NCBI GenBank assembly: GCA_016223165.1
Contig: JACRPO010000012.1
Coordinates: 496,001-560,000 of the forward strand
Direction of reading: 5' to 3'
DNA length: 64,000 bases
DNA from: Burkholderiales bacterium
Lineage (GTDB): Bacteria; Pseudomonadota; Gammaproteobacteria; Burkholderiales; Burkholderiaceae_C
The notes beneath the pieces were generated by a model that saw only the letters and a list, made by a program, of their open reading frames with translations, made no database searches and had not been told where the DNA came from. Both the position numbers and the translations under genes were made by a program. Shown here in pieces: positions 7,830 through 16,966 of this stretch. Every line of letters begins with the position of its first letter. The first letter of the stretch is position 1.

Positions 7830-9176
7830 TCAGCGCAGATCCGGCAGGCGGCCGGCCTTCATGCCGGCGCGCGCCATCAGCGCCTCGATGTCGCGCGCCA
7901 TCTGGTTCAAGGCCGCCGCGGGCTGCGCCTCGCCCACCAGCACCTTGTTCAGCTGCAGTTCCATCGCGTCGGCGATCTCCGCGGCCTGCGGCACCGGCAG
8001 CATCAGCCGTGTGTTGCCCGACGAGGCCGCCACTGCCGGCAGCAGGCGATACTTGGGATCGGGCCCCGGGTCGGCGAGCAGCACGTCCTGGCGGATCGGT
8101 ACCGCTCCGGTATCGCGGTACTGTTGCTGCGTGGCCTTCTGCTGGAACCAGTCGAGGTAGCCCAACGCGGCCTTCTTGCGCTCGCTCGGCAGGTTCTTGG
8201 GCACAGCGGCGATCCAGTGCCCGAGCGTCGTCACCACCTTGCCCGAAGGCCCGGCCGGCAACGGCGCCACGTTCACCTTGCCCACCACCGCCGAGCGCTG
8301 CGGGTCGTCCATCTGCGGCCAGGCCGCAGCGACCAGCACCGCCTGCGCCAGCTTGCCGCCGGTGAGCAGCTGGATCAGCCGCGCCTGCGTCAGGCTGCCC
8401 ACGCCGGCCGGGCCGGCCTCCTTGGCGAGCTGCTGCACGAACTGCAGCGCCTTCAGCGCCTCGGGGCTGTTGATCACGACGGTGCAGTCGCCGCCGGCGG
8501 CATTGCGGAAGATGTCGCCGCCGAAGCTGGCCAGCAGCGGATAGAAGTCGTAGCTCGCCTCGAAGAAGCCGCGGTTACCGCGCAGGCCGAAGCCGGCCAC
8601 GTCCGGGCCGTGCAGTGCGCGGGCGTTGGCCGCCAGTTCGTCCCAGGTCCGAGGCACCTTCAGGCCCTTGGCCGCGTACAGGTCGGCGCGGTAGTACAGC
8701 AGCTGGATGTTGCCGTTAACCGGCACCGCCATCACCTCCCCCTTGGCATCGAACACCTTGCGCACGGCGTCCCAACGCAGCGTGTTGTCGTAGGCGATGA
8801 CTTCGGGCTGCAGCTTGAAGCGCGGGTCGATCTTCGCCAGCGGCTCAAGAAAGCCACCAGCATAGAACTCCGGGATGAACTGGGAGTTGATGCAGATCAG
8901 ATCGAAGGGCGATTGCCCCGAGCGCACCGCGTTGCGCGTCTTCTCGAGCAGGCCGGTGAACGGGCTCACGTCGAACGCCACCTTGGCCGCATGGATGCGC
9001 TCGAACACGGTGGTCAGCCGCTCGAAGCTCGGATACCAGGGCGCCTGCGGCACGGCGATGCGCAGCGGCTGCGCGGCGGTCTGTGCCCACAACCGCAACG
9101 GCGAGCCCGAAGCGAGGGCCGCTCCGGCAAGCAGCCAGCGGCGCCGTTGGGGTTGCGAGCGGTTCGGGCGGGTCAT
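7830..9176 (-). CDS. Extracellular solute-binding protein, family 1, of the ABC importer
   Basis: A 448-residue protein with an export signal: a basic RRR cluster, then WLLAGAALASGS and a likely cleavage after LWAQTA. The twin-arginine-like RRRWLL pattern suggests possible Tat export, though a Sec signal is also possible. The mature part shows family 1 features: an N-terminal strand RIAVPQAPWYPSF, a DVSPFTGLLEKTR segment, FDLICINSQFIPEFY, and VPVNGNIQLLYYRADLY near the hinge. It should capture the transported sugar or sugar derivative in the periplasm. The start was set at MTRPNRSQ; the longer open frame upstream is the shadow of the DUF4432 gene. It overlaps that gene by 4 bp. Confidence 0.92.
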   Translation of the reverse strand: MTRPNRSQPQRRRWLLAGAALASGSPLRLWAQTAAQPLRIAVPQAPWYPSFERLTTVFERIHAAKVAFDVSPFTGLLEKTRNAVRSGQSPFDLICINSQFIPEFYAGGFLEPLAKIDPRFKLQPEVIAYDNTLRWDAVRKVFDAKGEVMAVPVNGNIQLLYYRADLYAAKGLKVPRTWDELAANARALHGPDVAGFGLRGNRGFFEASYDFYPLLASFGGDIFRNAAGGDCTVVINSPEALKALQFVQQLAKEAGPAGVGSLTQARLIQLLTGGKLAQAVLVAAAWPQMDDPQRSAVVGKVNVAPLPAGPSGKVVTTLGHWIAAVPKNLPSERKKAALGYLDWFQQKATQQQYRDTGAVPIRQDVLLADPGPDPKYRLLPAVAASSGNTRLMLPVPQAAEIADAMELQLNKVLVGEAQPAAALNQMARDIEALMARAGMKAGRLPDLR

Positions 9177-10165
9177 CGGTCGTCTCCTTGGGCTGTTGTC
9201 GCGGGGCGTTCGTCGGTCTCGGCCAAGCCGATCTCGACGCGGTAGCACCGGCTTTCGCCGGGCTCGAGATGCGGGGGGCAGGCGCTGCGCCCGCCGGCCA
9301 GGCGCTCGCTGGTGCACGGCTCGATGCACAGCAGGCCGCGGCGCGGCCGCAGGTCGTGCCACAGTTGCAGCCACGGCAGCGCGGACGCGTCGCAGGTGAA
9401 CGTGATCGCGAGCCCAGGGCCATCGGGTCCGGGCGTGCGCACGGCAACGGCCGCGCCATCGGCGGGCAGGCACGACGCCTCGCCGCACGCCTGCGCCAGC
9501 GGCATCGCGAACGGACCGGCCAGCGTGCGCCCGTCGCGTACCACCCGCGTGCCCGGCCCGATCGCCGGGTGGCCGAGGTTGAAGTGGTACAGCAACTCGT
9601 GCGCCTGGCTCTGCGGCCCCTCGTTGGTGACGCGGTCTTCCAGGCGCAGCGTGCTGCCGCCGATCGGCACGTGCACACGGCGGCGCAGCAGCAGCGATTC
9701 GCCGCCGAGGCGGTACTGCACGGTCTCGGCGACGACCTCGATGACCGGCTCGTCGCGATCCCAGTGCTCACCAGCGGCCAGCACACGCGCCGGCGCGCAG
9801 CCCAGGCGGCCGTGCAGCGGCTCGATCGCGTCGCCCCGGCGGATGCGGTCGAGCCCGCAGGTCGTGAGGAAACCCGACAGCAGGCGTTGCAAGCCGTGCC
9901 CGACGTCGCGATCAGGCGCCGACAGTGCCGGGTGCGCATAGCCCGGCGGGGCCTGCCACGCCACGGGCCGGCCGCGGAACCACAGCGGCCCGATGTCCAG
10001 GCAGCGCCCCGCGAGCAGCCACAGATCCAGGCCACCGCCGCTGCTGAGGGCGAGCACCGGCACGCCGCGCTCGGGCCCATCGTCGAGCACCAACCGGCGC
10101 ACGCCCGCGAACTGCCGCAGATCGCCGACGAGCGGGCGCAGGGCAGCAGCGCGGGGAGACGGCAT
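9173..10165 (-). CDS. DUF4432 family protein (galactose mutarotase-like fold)
   Basis: A 330-residue soluble protein with features of DUF4432/aldose-epimerase-like sugar-binding proteins: CLDIGPLWFRG, FLTTCGLDRI, a PLHGRLG histidine motif, LLYHFNLGHPAIG and a C-terminal IEPCTSE. Members of this fold interconvert anomers of sugars or act on sugar-like ligands. It is the first gene of the ABC importer-sulfatase operon, overlapping the binding-protein gene by 4 bp, and probably conditions the imported sugar for catabolism. It diverges from the GntR/LacI chimeric regulator across a 72-bp spacer with palindromic sites, so that regulator very likely controls this operon. Confidence 0.82.
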   Translation of the reverse strand: MPSPRAAALRPLVGDLRQFAGVRRLVLDDGPERGVPVLALSSGGGLDLWLLAGRCLDIGPLWFRGRPVAWQAPPGYAHPALSAPDRDVGHGLQRLLSGFLTTCGLDRIRRGDAIEPLHGRLGCAPARVLAAGEHWDRDEPVIEVVAETVQYRLGGESLLLRRRVHVPIGGSTLRLEDRVTNEGPQSQAHELLYHFNLGHPAIGPGTRVVRDGRTLAGPFAMPLAQACGEASCLPADGAAVAVRTPGPDGPGLAITFTCDASALPWLQLWHDLRPRRGLLCIEPCTSERLAGGRSACPPHLEPGESRCYRVEIGLAETDERPATTAQGDDR

Positions 10166-10199
10166 CGTTCGATCGGGCGGAGTCGGGCACCGAACGGTA

Positions 10200-10230
10200 G
10201 GTACAGTACCCTATACCCGCAACTTGTACC
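10200..10230. promoter_or_regulatory. Palindromic operator candidate of the importer operon
   Basis: The 72-bp divergent spacer contains a perfect 11-bp palindrome, GGTACAGTACC (10200-10210). A distal TGTACC (10225-10230) forms a second inverted repeat with the GGTACA of the first. The site lies within 40 bp of both start codons, where repressor binding would block both promoters. GntR-type proteins usually bind short dyads of this kind. No -10/-35 pair was assigned. Confidence 0.5.
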
Positions 10231-10237
10231 CAGTCGA

Positions 10238-11329
10238 ATGGACGCACGCGCCCTCGAGGCCCTGCTGCGCGACCGTGTGGCCGCCGCGGAGCACGGCGAG
10301 CGCCTGCCCACCGTGCGGACGATGATGCGCGAGTACCGGGTCGGGCAGGCAACGATCCAGGCCGCCCTCGCCCGCCTTGCGCGACAAGGGCTGCTGCAAC
10401 TTCAGGTCGGCCGCGGCACCTTCGTGCAAAGGCCGGTGCCGCGCGCACGCGCGGGATTCGACGGCGCGCGTGTGCTGCTGCTCTCGCCGCGCCGGCAGAC
10501 CGAACGCAGCTACGCCGTCGCGCGGCGACTGCAGGCCGAGTTCGCCGCGCGGGGTGCGCGCTGCGTGCAGATCATCTACGAGCGCATCGACGAAGCGCTG
10601 GGACTGCTCGACCCCGACCGCCGTTTCGACGCGTGCGTGCTCCAGTCGTACTTCGACCCGCTTCCCCTGCGCCTGATCGCGTTCCTGCGCGAACGCACGG
10701 GCGCCCTGTGCGTCGACGGCGCACGCCTGGCCGGTGTCGATGTCGACGCCGTCGCCTCCGACTGGCGCGGCGCGATCGACCTGGCGATGGAACGCCTGCG
10801 AGCGGCAGGCCACCAGCGCATCGGGCTCGTGGCTTGGCCCGGTGCGGTACCGCCCCTTCAGGGCGTGCGACAGCACTTCGCGAGCCTTCGCCGATGCCTG
10901 GACGGCAGCCCGCAGACGATGCCGACCGTCGAACTGGAGTCCGCGCCCCAGCCCGGTCACGCAGTACGCGCCGAGATGGCTGCCGCGTTGAAGCGAATCG
11001 TCATGCCTCGCGCGGGCGGCCCCACGGCGCTGCTGATCTGGGGCGGCGGGGCACATGCGGGGGAACTGCGGCACGCCCTGAAGACGGCCGGCCGCGGGCC
11101 TCGCAGCGCGAGCAGCGTGCTGCTTCTGTGCCATGTCGATCGCCCGGAAGAGCACGGCGACCACTTTGCCTGCGCCGGGTCGGTCAGCGCACAAGCGGCC
11201 GACGAGATCGTTGGACTCATCGCCTGGCGCTTCGAGCATCCGGCTGCCGAGCCGCGCACCGTGTTGCTGCCCAGTCGCTTCGATGGCCGCGCGAGCCTGG
11301 ATCGTGTGCGCCTCGGCGCGCCGGGCTGA
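10238..11329 (+). CDS. GntR-type HTH fused to a LacI-like sugar-sensing domain
   Basis: The 363-residue protein starts with a GntR winged helix (ERLPTVRTMMREYRVGQATIQAALARL, then a LLQLQVGRGTFVQ wing). It continues into a periplasmic-binding-protein-like LacI/GalR effector domain (GARVLLLSPRR, FDACVLQSYFD, a CVDGARLAGVDVDAVASD stretch, AMERLRAAGHQRIGLVAW and a C-terminal DGRASL). Such chimeras (AraR-like) are sugar-responsive repressors. It most likely represses the divergent importer-sulfatase operon until its sugar effector appears. The ATG at MDARALEAL was chosen because it directly precedes the HTH; the frame is open upstream only as an antisense shadow. Confidence 0.87.
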   Translation: MDARALEALLRDRVAAAEHGERLPTVRTMMREYRVGQATIQAALARLARQGLLQLQVGRGTFVQRPVPRARAGFDGARVLLLSPRRQTERSYAVARRLQAEFAARGARCVQIIYERIDEALGLLDPDRRFDACVLQSYFDPLPLRLIAFLRERTGALCVDGARLAGVDVDAVASDWRGAIDLAMERLRAAGHQRIGLVAWPGAVPPLQGVRQHFASLRRCLDGSPQTMPTVELESAPQPGHAVRAEMAAALKRIVMPRAGGPTALLIWGGGAHAGELRHALKTAGRGPRSASSVLLLCHVDRPEEHGDHFACAGSVSAQAADEIVGLIAWRFEHPAAEPRTVLLPSRFDGRASLDRVRLGAPG

Positions 11330-11344
11330 TGCGCCAGCGCAGCG

Positions 11345-12490
11345 TCAGCCCGCCGCCAGCGCCGAGCGCACCCGTCGCAGCGTGCCGGCGAAGAACGCAG
11401 CGCCGATGGCCAACAGCGCCAGCAGCGTCGGCCACACCATCTCGATCCCCGCGCCGCGGTAGAGGATGGCCTGGGCCAGGCTCACGAAGTGCGTCGTCGG
11501 CGCCGCCAGCATGACGTGGCGCAGCAGTTCGGGCATGCTTTCGCGCGGCGTGGCGCCGCCGGACAGCATCTGCAGCGGCAGCAGCACGAGGATGATCAGC
11601 AGCGCGAGTTGCGGCATCGAGCGGGCCACGGCGCCGAAGTAGATGCCCATCGAGGTGGTGGCAAACAGATGCAGCGCCACCCCGGCCATGAACAGCGCCC
11701 CCGAACCGGCGATCGGCAGCGCGAGCACGCCGCCCACCACGAGGTACAAGGAAAGCAGGCAGGCCACGAAGACGACGGCGCCCATGGCCAGCACCTTCGC
11801 GAGCATGACCTCCACCGGCCGCAGCGGCAGCGTCATCAGGTGCTCCAGCGTGCCCTGCTCGCGCTCGCGGATCAGCGCCGCGCCGGCCAGGATGATCGAC
11901 AGCATGGTGACCATGTTGATCAGCTCCATCACGGCCGCGAAGCGCGCGCTGTCCGAGCTGGGGTTGAAGCGCATGCGATAGGCCAGCTCCACCAGCGTGC
12001 GCTGCGGGACCCGCTCGCGCGCCAGGAACTCCTGGACCTCCTGCTGCAGGATCGCCTGCACTTGCCCGGCGCCCAGAAACGACTGGCGCATCTGCGTGGC
12101 ATCGACGTTGAGCTGCAATGCAGGCCGCCGCCCGGCCAGCATGTCCCGTTGGAAACCCGGCGGGATGTCGAGCACGAAGCTGTAGCGGCCGGTGTCCAGG
12201 CCGGCGTCCATCTCCGCCAGCGAGATGAGCGTCGGCGGCAGGAAGTCCGGCGGGTAGAACGCGCCGACGAGCCGCTGCGACAGCGCCGTGCCGTCTTCGT
12301 CCACCACGGCGATCGGCACGCGCACCAGACGGTCCGGCACCACCTTGGCCGCGACGACGACGGCGCCGCTGAAAGCCCAGACCACGAACACCAGCAGCAG
12401 CCGGTCGCGCCACAGGCTGCGCAACTCCTTCAGCGCCAGCTGCGCCACCGCGCGCCACGACGGCAGGGGCGAGGTCCTCAACGCTCCCAT
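11345..12490 (-). CDS. yhhJ: ABC-2 type efflux permease (YhhJ-like)
   Basis: A 381-residue permease with one N-terminal membrane segment, a large extracytoplasmic domain of about 150 residues (VVDEDGTALSQRLVGAFY and LDIPPGFQRDML) and five clustered C-terminal membrane helices including the REREQGTLEHLMTLP motif typical of ABC-2 transporters. It matches the YhhJ partner of RbbA in the E. coli yhiI-rbbA-yhhJ operon, which has the same order as here. The start ATG overlaps the RbbA stop (TGATG). A GTG three bases earlier is an alternative. The substrate is unknown; drugs or envelope components are usual for the class. Confidence 0.88.
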   Translation of the reverse strand: MGALRTSPLPSWRAVAQLALKELRSLWRDRLLLVFVVWAFSGAVVVAAKVVPDRLVRVPIAVVDEDGTALSQRLVGAFYPPDFLPPTLISLAEMDAGLDTGRYSFVLDIPPGFQRDMLAGRRPALQLNVDATQMRQSFLGAGQVQAILQQEVQEFLARERVPQRTLVELAYRMRFNPSSDSARFAAVMELINMVTMLSIILAGAALIREREQGTLEHLMTLPLRPVEVMLAKVLAMGAVVFVACLLSLYLVVGGVLALPIAGSGALFMAGVALHLFATTSMGIYFGAVARSMPQLALLIILVLLPLQMLSGGATPRESMPELLRHVMLAAPTTHFVSLAQAILYRGAGIEMVWPTLLALLAIGAAFFAGTLRRVRSALAAG

Positions 12491-15222
12491 CACCGCTCCT
12501 GCTTGCGCAGCAGCAGCACGCTGGCGCCGAGCAGCACCGGGCCCGACAGGACGAGCGGCCAGAACAGCGCGGCAAGGTCCGCGAAGCCGAGCGCCTTGGA
12601 AAACGTGCCGCGGCTGATGGTGACGAACGACGCGGTCGGATAGACCTGCGCGATCAGTGCCGAGGCCCCTTCGAGGGACGACACCGGATTGAGGATGCCG
12701 GAGAACTGGATGGCCGGCAGCATCGTGGCCAGCGCCGTGCCGAACAGCGCCGCAAGCTGGCTGCGCGTGAACGAGGACATCAGCAGACCCAGCGCCGTGG
12801 CCCCGAAGACATAGAGCAGCGCCGCCAGCGTGAACGTAGCGAGACTGCCGGTGAATGGCACGCCGAACACGGTGACGGCCATCGCGGTCAGCATCGCGAA
12901 GTTGACCATGCCGGCGCCGACGTAGGGCAACTGCTTGCCGAGCATGAACTCGAGCTTGGTGACCGGCGTGACGTGGAGATTGGTGATCGAACCCAGCTCC
13001 TTCTCGCGCACCACCGCCAGCGCCGGCAGCATCGACGGGATGAAGATCAGCAGGATCGGGATCACCGCCGGCACCATCGACACGATGCTGCGCACGCCGG
13101 GGTTGTAGCGGTAGCGCACTTCCACGCTGGCGGGGGGCCGGGTGTCGATGCCGGCCTCGGCCGCGCGCTGGGCCACGAAGCCGGCATGCAGCGCCTGCAC
13201 GTAGCCGGCGACGATCTCCGCGCGCATCGGCATCGCGCCGTCGATCCAGACACCCACCGTGGTCGGCCGCCGGCGCGCGAGGTCGGCCTCGAATCCGGGC
13301 GGGATCTCGACCGCCAGCGCGAGTTCGCCGCTGCGCATGCGCCGGTCGATGTCGGCATGGCCGCCCAGCGCGGGCTGCTCGAGGAAATAGGGCGAACCGG
13401 ACAGTTCGAGCGCGTAGGCGCGGCTCGACGGGCTGTGGTCGCGGTCGAGCACGGCAAAACGCAGGTCCTCGACATCCAGGCTGATCCCGTAGCCCATGAT
13501 CAGCATCAGCAGCACCGAGCCGATCAGCGACATCGCCAGCCGGATGGGGTCGCGCAGCAGTTCCAGGGTTTCGCGGCGCGCGCAGCTGAGCATGCGGTGG
13601 CGGCTGAAGCGCCGCCGCGTGCGGGCCTCGGCCTTGGCCGCCGCACCGGCCGCAGGCACAGACGATGGGGCCACCGCCGAGGCTTCACCTCGCTGCTCCG
13701 CCGCGAGCCGGCCGACAAAGCCGTCTTCGAGCGTGCCCCCGGCGCTGGCGCGCGCCAGGTCTGCCGGCGATCCCTCGGCCAGCACGCGCCCGGCGTGCAT
13801 CAGCGACACACGATCGCAGCGCTCGGCCTCGTCCATGAAGTGCGTGGACAGGAAGATCGTCACGCCGTCGCGGCGCGACAGTTCGATGAGCACCGCCCAG
13901 AAGGCATCGCGCGCCACCGGGTCCACGCCCGAGGTCGGCTCGTCGAGGATCAGCAGCTCCGGCCCGTGCACCAGCGCCGCGGCCAGCTGCAGGCGCTGGC
14001 GCATGCCGAGTGGCAGCGTCATCGGCAGCGACGCGGCGGCGCCGTCCAGGCCGAAGCGCTGCAGCAGCGCATCGACGCGACCGGCGATGGCCTGCCGGTC
14101 CATGCCGAACAATTGCGCCTGCAGCTCGAGGTTCTGACGCGCCGTCAGGTCTCGGTACAGCGAAAACCCCTGCGACATGTAGCCCACGCGCCTTCGCACC
14201 GCCAGGTCCGCAGCGTCCAGCGGCCGGCCGAACAGCCGCACGCTGCCGGCGCTGGCCGGCAGCAGGCCCGTCAGCATCTTCATCGTCGTCGTCTTGCCGC
14301 AGCCGTTGGAGCCGAGGAAGCCGAAGATCTCGCCGCGGCCGATGCGAAAGCTCACGCGGTCCACCGCCGTGAAGGCGCCGAAACGGCAGGTCAGACCTTC
14401 GGCCTCGATCGCGGCATCTTCCGCCTGCGCCGCACGCGGCGGCAGCACCGGCGCGCGGTGCTGCTCGCGCCTTTCCTGCGGCAGCAGCGCAATGAAGGCG
14501 GCCTGGAGCGTGGCGCAGCCTGTTCGTTCGAGCAGATCGGCCGGCTTGCCGGTGGCGAGCACATGCCCGTCGTCCATGGCCACGAGTTGGGCGAAGCGGC
14601 CCGCCTCCTCCATGTACGCCGTGGCCACCAGCACCGTCATCCCCGGCCGGCGCTCACGGATGCCGCCCACCAGTTCCCAGAACTGGCGGCGCGACAGCGG
14701 ATCCACGCCCGTGGTCGGTTCGTCCAGGATCAGCAGGTCCGGATCGTGGATCAGCGCGCAGCACAGGCCGAGCTTCTGCATCATGCCGCCCGAGAGCTTG
14801 CCCACCGGCCGCGCGGCGAAAGGCAGCAGCCCGGTGCTGCCGAGCAACTCGCCGATGCGCGCCGAACGCTCGCGCGCGCCATGCCCGAACAGGCGGCCGA
14901 AGTAGTCCAGGTTCTCGCGCACCGAGAGCGTCGGGTACAGGTTGCGGCCGAGGCCCTGCGGGTTGTAGGCGATGCGCGGACAGATGTGCCGCCGGTGCGA
15001 GGCCTTGCGCATGTCGCCACCCAGGACCGTGATCTCGCCATCCTGGATGCGACGCGCCCCTGCGACCAGCGACAGCAGCGTCGACTTGCCGACGCCATCA
15101 GGGCCGATGAACCCGGTGACGGCTCCCGCCGAGACGTCCAGGTCGATGCGCTCCAGCGCAAGCGTGCCGCCGAAGCGGTGCGCCACCCCGCGCAGCCGGA
15201 TCGCAGGTTCGTCGCGTGTCAT
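12490..15222 (-). CDS. rbbA: RbbA-type ABC ATPase-permease fusion
   Basis: A 910-residue protein, essentially the length of E. coli RbbA. It has two tandem ABC ATPase domains: the first with GPDGVGKST and signature LSGGMMQK, the second with GSNGCGKTT and a variant signature LPLGMRQR. A linker (VPAAGAAAKAEARTRRR) leads to a C-terminal ABC-2 permease half with six hydrophobic segments. RbbA has been described as a ribosome-associated ATPase, but its membrane domain and operon context favour an efflux role. It is translationally coupled by 4 bp to the HlyD adaptor gene upstream and to the permease downstream. In the second signature, Leu-Pro-Leu-Gly replaces the usual Leu-Ser-Gly-Gly, so that site may be degenerate. 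Confidence 0.92.
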   Translation of the reverse strand: MTRDEPAIRLRGVAHRFGGTLALERIDLDVSAGAVTGFIGPDGVGKSTLLSLVAGARRIQDGEITVLGGDMRKASHRRHICPRIAYNPQGLGRNLYPTLSVRENLDYFGRLFGHGARERSARIGELLGSTGLLPFAARPVGKLSGGMMQKLGLCCALIHDPDLLILDEPTTGVDPLSRRQFWELVGGIRERRPGMTVLVATAYMEEAGRFAQLVAMDDGHVLATGKPADLLERTGCATLQAAFIALLPQERREQHRAPVLPPRAAQAEDAAIEAEGLTCRFGAFTAVDRVSFRIGRGEIFGFLGSNGCGKTTTMKMLTGLLPASAGSVRLFGRPLDAADLAVRRRVGYMSQGFSLYRDLTARQNLELQAQLFGMDRQAIAGRVDALLQRFGLDGAAASLPMTLPLGMRQRLQLAAALVHGPELLILDEPTSGVDPVARDAFWAVLIELSRRDGVTIFLSTHFMDEAERCDRVSLMHAGRVLAEGSPADLARASAGGTLEDGFVGRLAAEQRGEASAVAPSSVPAAGAAAKAEARTRRRFSRHRMLSCARRETLELLRDPIRLAMSLIGSVLLMLIMGYGISLDVEDLRFAVLDRDHSPSSRAYALELSGSPYFLEQPALGGHADIDRRMRSGELALAVEIPPGFEADLARRRPTTVGVWIDGAMPMRAEIVAGYVQALHAGFVAQRAAEAGIDTRPPASVEVRYRYNPGVRSIVSMVPAVIPILLIFIPSMLPALAVVREKELGSITNLHVTPVTKLEFMLGKQLPYVGAGMVNFAMLTAMAVTVFGVPFTGSLATFTLAALLYVFGATALGLLMSSFTRSQLAALFGTALATMLPAIQFSGILNPVSSLEGASALIAQVYPTASFVTISRGTFSKALGFADLAALFWPLVLSGPVLLGASVLLLRKQER

Positions 15223-16361
15223 CGCGCGGCGGAAGCGGCGGCGCCAGGCAAGGCCGCGGCGGCAGGCGCGGACGTGGCCGATGCGGCGGGCACCGGCAGG
15301 GTGACCGCCAACCGTACCGGCCAGGGCTCCTCGCCGATGCGCACATAGGCCATGCCCGGCAGCCCCGTCTTCACCTGGTCGCGGTAGCGCTCCAGCAACT
15401 CGGGGGCAACACGAGCCTGCACCTTGAACACCATCTTCTGGCGCTCCGACTCCGTCTCCACCGTCTTGGGCGTGAACTGCGCGACGCTGGCGACGAAGTC
15501 CACCCTGGCCGGGATCACGACGCCGGGGGCGGCATCGAGGACCAGGCGTGCTTCCGAGCCGATGGCCACACGGCCCGCCGCGCGCTCGGGAAGAAAGAAG
15601 CTCATCGTCACGTCGGTCAGGTCGACCAGCGTCGCCACCCGCCCCCCGGGCGCCAGCACCTCGCCGGCATGCGCCAACACCGTCTGCACGCGGCCGGCAC
15701 GCGGCGCGCGCAGCACCGCGTCGGCGATCTCCACCTGCACGCGCTCGACCGCGGCCCGGGCCGACTCGATCGCGGCGTTGGCTTCAGCCAGCTGCGAGCG
15801 TGTGGCCGCCACGGCCGCCTCCGCCTCGAGGCGCTGTGAACGAACCGCCTCCAGCGCGGCGCGGCTCGCGCGCACGCGCGACTCGGCGGCATCGAGCTGC
15901 TGCGGCGAGATGAAGTTCTGCGCCACCAGCTCGGAAACGCGCCGCAACTCACGCTCGGCCAGCGCCGCTTCGGCCGCGCGCTGGGTTGCCAGGGCCTCGA
16001 CCGTGCGCACCGCCTGCTCGCGCTGGCGCACCACCGACGCCAGCGTCGCCACCGCGGCTTGCGCCTGCCGCGACTGCGCCTGCGCGCTGCGCAGTTGCGC
16101 CTGCAGCGTCTGCGTGTCCATGCGGCCGACCTCGTCGCCCGCGGCGACCGTGTCGCCTTCGCGCACGTTCACAGCGAGCAGCCTGCCGCCGCTCTTGGTC
16201 GCGATGTCGATGGACTCCGCTTCCAGGCGGCCGTTGCCGGCGGCGATCGATGGCGGCAACTCGTCGTCGCCCCACCGGCCCCAGGCGACGGCGAGAATCA
16301 CGGCCACCACCGCCACTGGGGCAAGCAGTGTCAGTCGGGGGCGCATGTCGGTCCATTTCAT
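15219..16361 (-). CDS. yhiI: HlyD-family membrane fusion (periplasmic adaptor) protein, YhiI-like
   Basis: The 380-residue product has a single N-terminal membrane anchor (LLAPVAVVAVILAVAWG), a lipoyl half-motif (GRLLAVNVREGDTVAAGDEVG), a long alanine/glutamine-rich coiled-coil hairpin and the second lipoyl half (APRAGRVQTVLAHAGEVL), followed by a beta-barrel. It bridges the inner-membrane pump to an outer-membrane channel. I chose the ATG at MKWTDMRPR; a longer form (45 more residues) lacks adaptor-like sequence. It is the first gene of the efflux operon. The C-terminus is unusually Ala/Pro rich. Confidence 0.9.
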   Translation of the reverse strand: MKWTDMRPRLTLLAPVAVVAVILAVAWGRWGDDELPPSIAAGNGRLEAESIDIATKSGGRLLAVNVREGDTVAAGDEVGRMDTQTLQAQLRSAQAQSRQAQAAVATLASVVRQREQAVRTVEALATQRAAEAALAERELRRVSELVAQNFISPQQLDAAESRVRASRAALEAVRSQRLEAEAAVAATRSQLAEANAAIESARAAVERVQVEIADAVLRAPRAGRVQTVLAHAGEVLAPGGRVATLVDLTDVTMSFFLPERAAGRVAIGSEARLVLDAAPGVVIPARVDFVASVAQFTPKTVETESERQKMVFKVQARVAPELLERYRDQVKTGLPGMAYVRIGEEPWPVRLAVTLPVPAASATSAPAAAALPGAAASAAR

Positions 16362-16451
16362 CGGTTGGTCGCATCGGACTTCGAATGACCCAGCGCCACC
16401 ACGTCCGCCTTCCGCACTCGACGATCGCAGCTTTCCGGAGCGGGAGGCTTG

Positions 16452-16966
16452 ATGAAGATCATGTTCGTCGGCGCGGCCCACCACGAAGCAGGCCACCGGA
16501 GGGCTCGAGCATCCGCTTCACCAAGTGCGTTGAACGAGTCGATGGTACTCAACCGGCCCAAGGCGGGTGGCATCGTCAATGCCGCCAGCGGCATGTGCGA
16601 CGCGGGGCGCATCAAAGCACCACCTGCGACACAGCCTCTGCCGCCCGGAATGGGCAATCGTGATCATCGGTGTTCGGGCCGAGGGAACGCTCGGTCAGCG
16701 TCTGGTCAATGGCGAGAAGCAGGTGCGACTGTTTGGTGAGGAACAACCCGTGGGCGCCGGCGTGCACACGATCGGCGGGCTGTTCGCGCACGCTGACCGC
16801 GACGCGCTGCTCGGCTGGCTGCGCCGCCAGCGTCACCTGCCGCAGCGGACCTTCGTGGTGCACGGCGAAGCAGCGACCGCCTGTGGCCTTGCCGACCGCA
16901 TCGCCGATGATTTCGGCTGGACCACGGAAGCGCCAGTCGCGCTCGGCAACGTGGACGTCAGCCACT
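16452..16966 (+). pseudogene. Decayed metallo-beta-lactamase-fold (beta-CASP, RNA-exonuclease-like) gene
   Basis: An ATG with a good GGGAGG ribosome site begins MKIMFVGAA, the usual start of MBL-fold RNA-processing exonucleases. The family's core is then missing. The sequence resumes with a C-terminal part spread over three frames: IRFTKCV, then ESMVLNRPKAGG and AASGMCDAGRIK, then HHLRHSLCRPEW, AEGTLGQRLVNG, HTIGGLFAHAD and TFVHGE-like VVHGEAA. The Ala-Ala-Ser-Gly-Met-Cys signature and the FAHAD and HGE motifs are diagnostic. At least two frameshifts (near 16540 and 16615) and a large internal deletion make it non-functional. It shows that this junction zone has been rearranged. Confidence 0.75.

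Noticed and set aside
13000..15348. Plus-strand 791-codon frame antisense to rbbA
   Set aside because: His/Arg/Gln-rich composition typical of the complement of a high-GC gene; no domain, and rbbA on the other strand is unmistakable.
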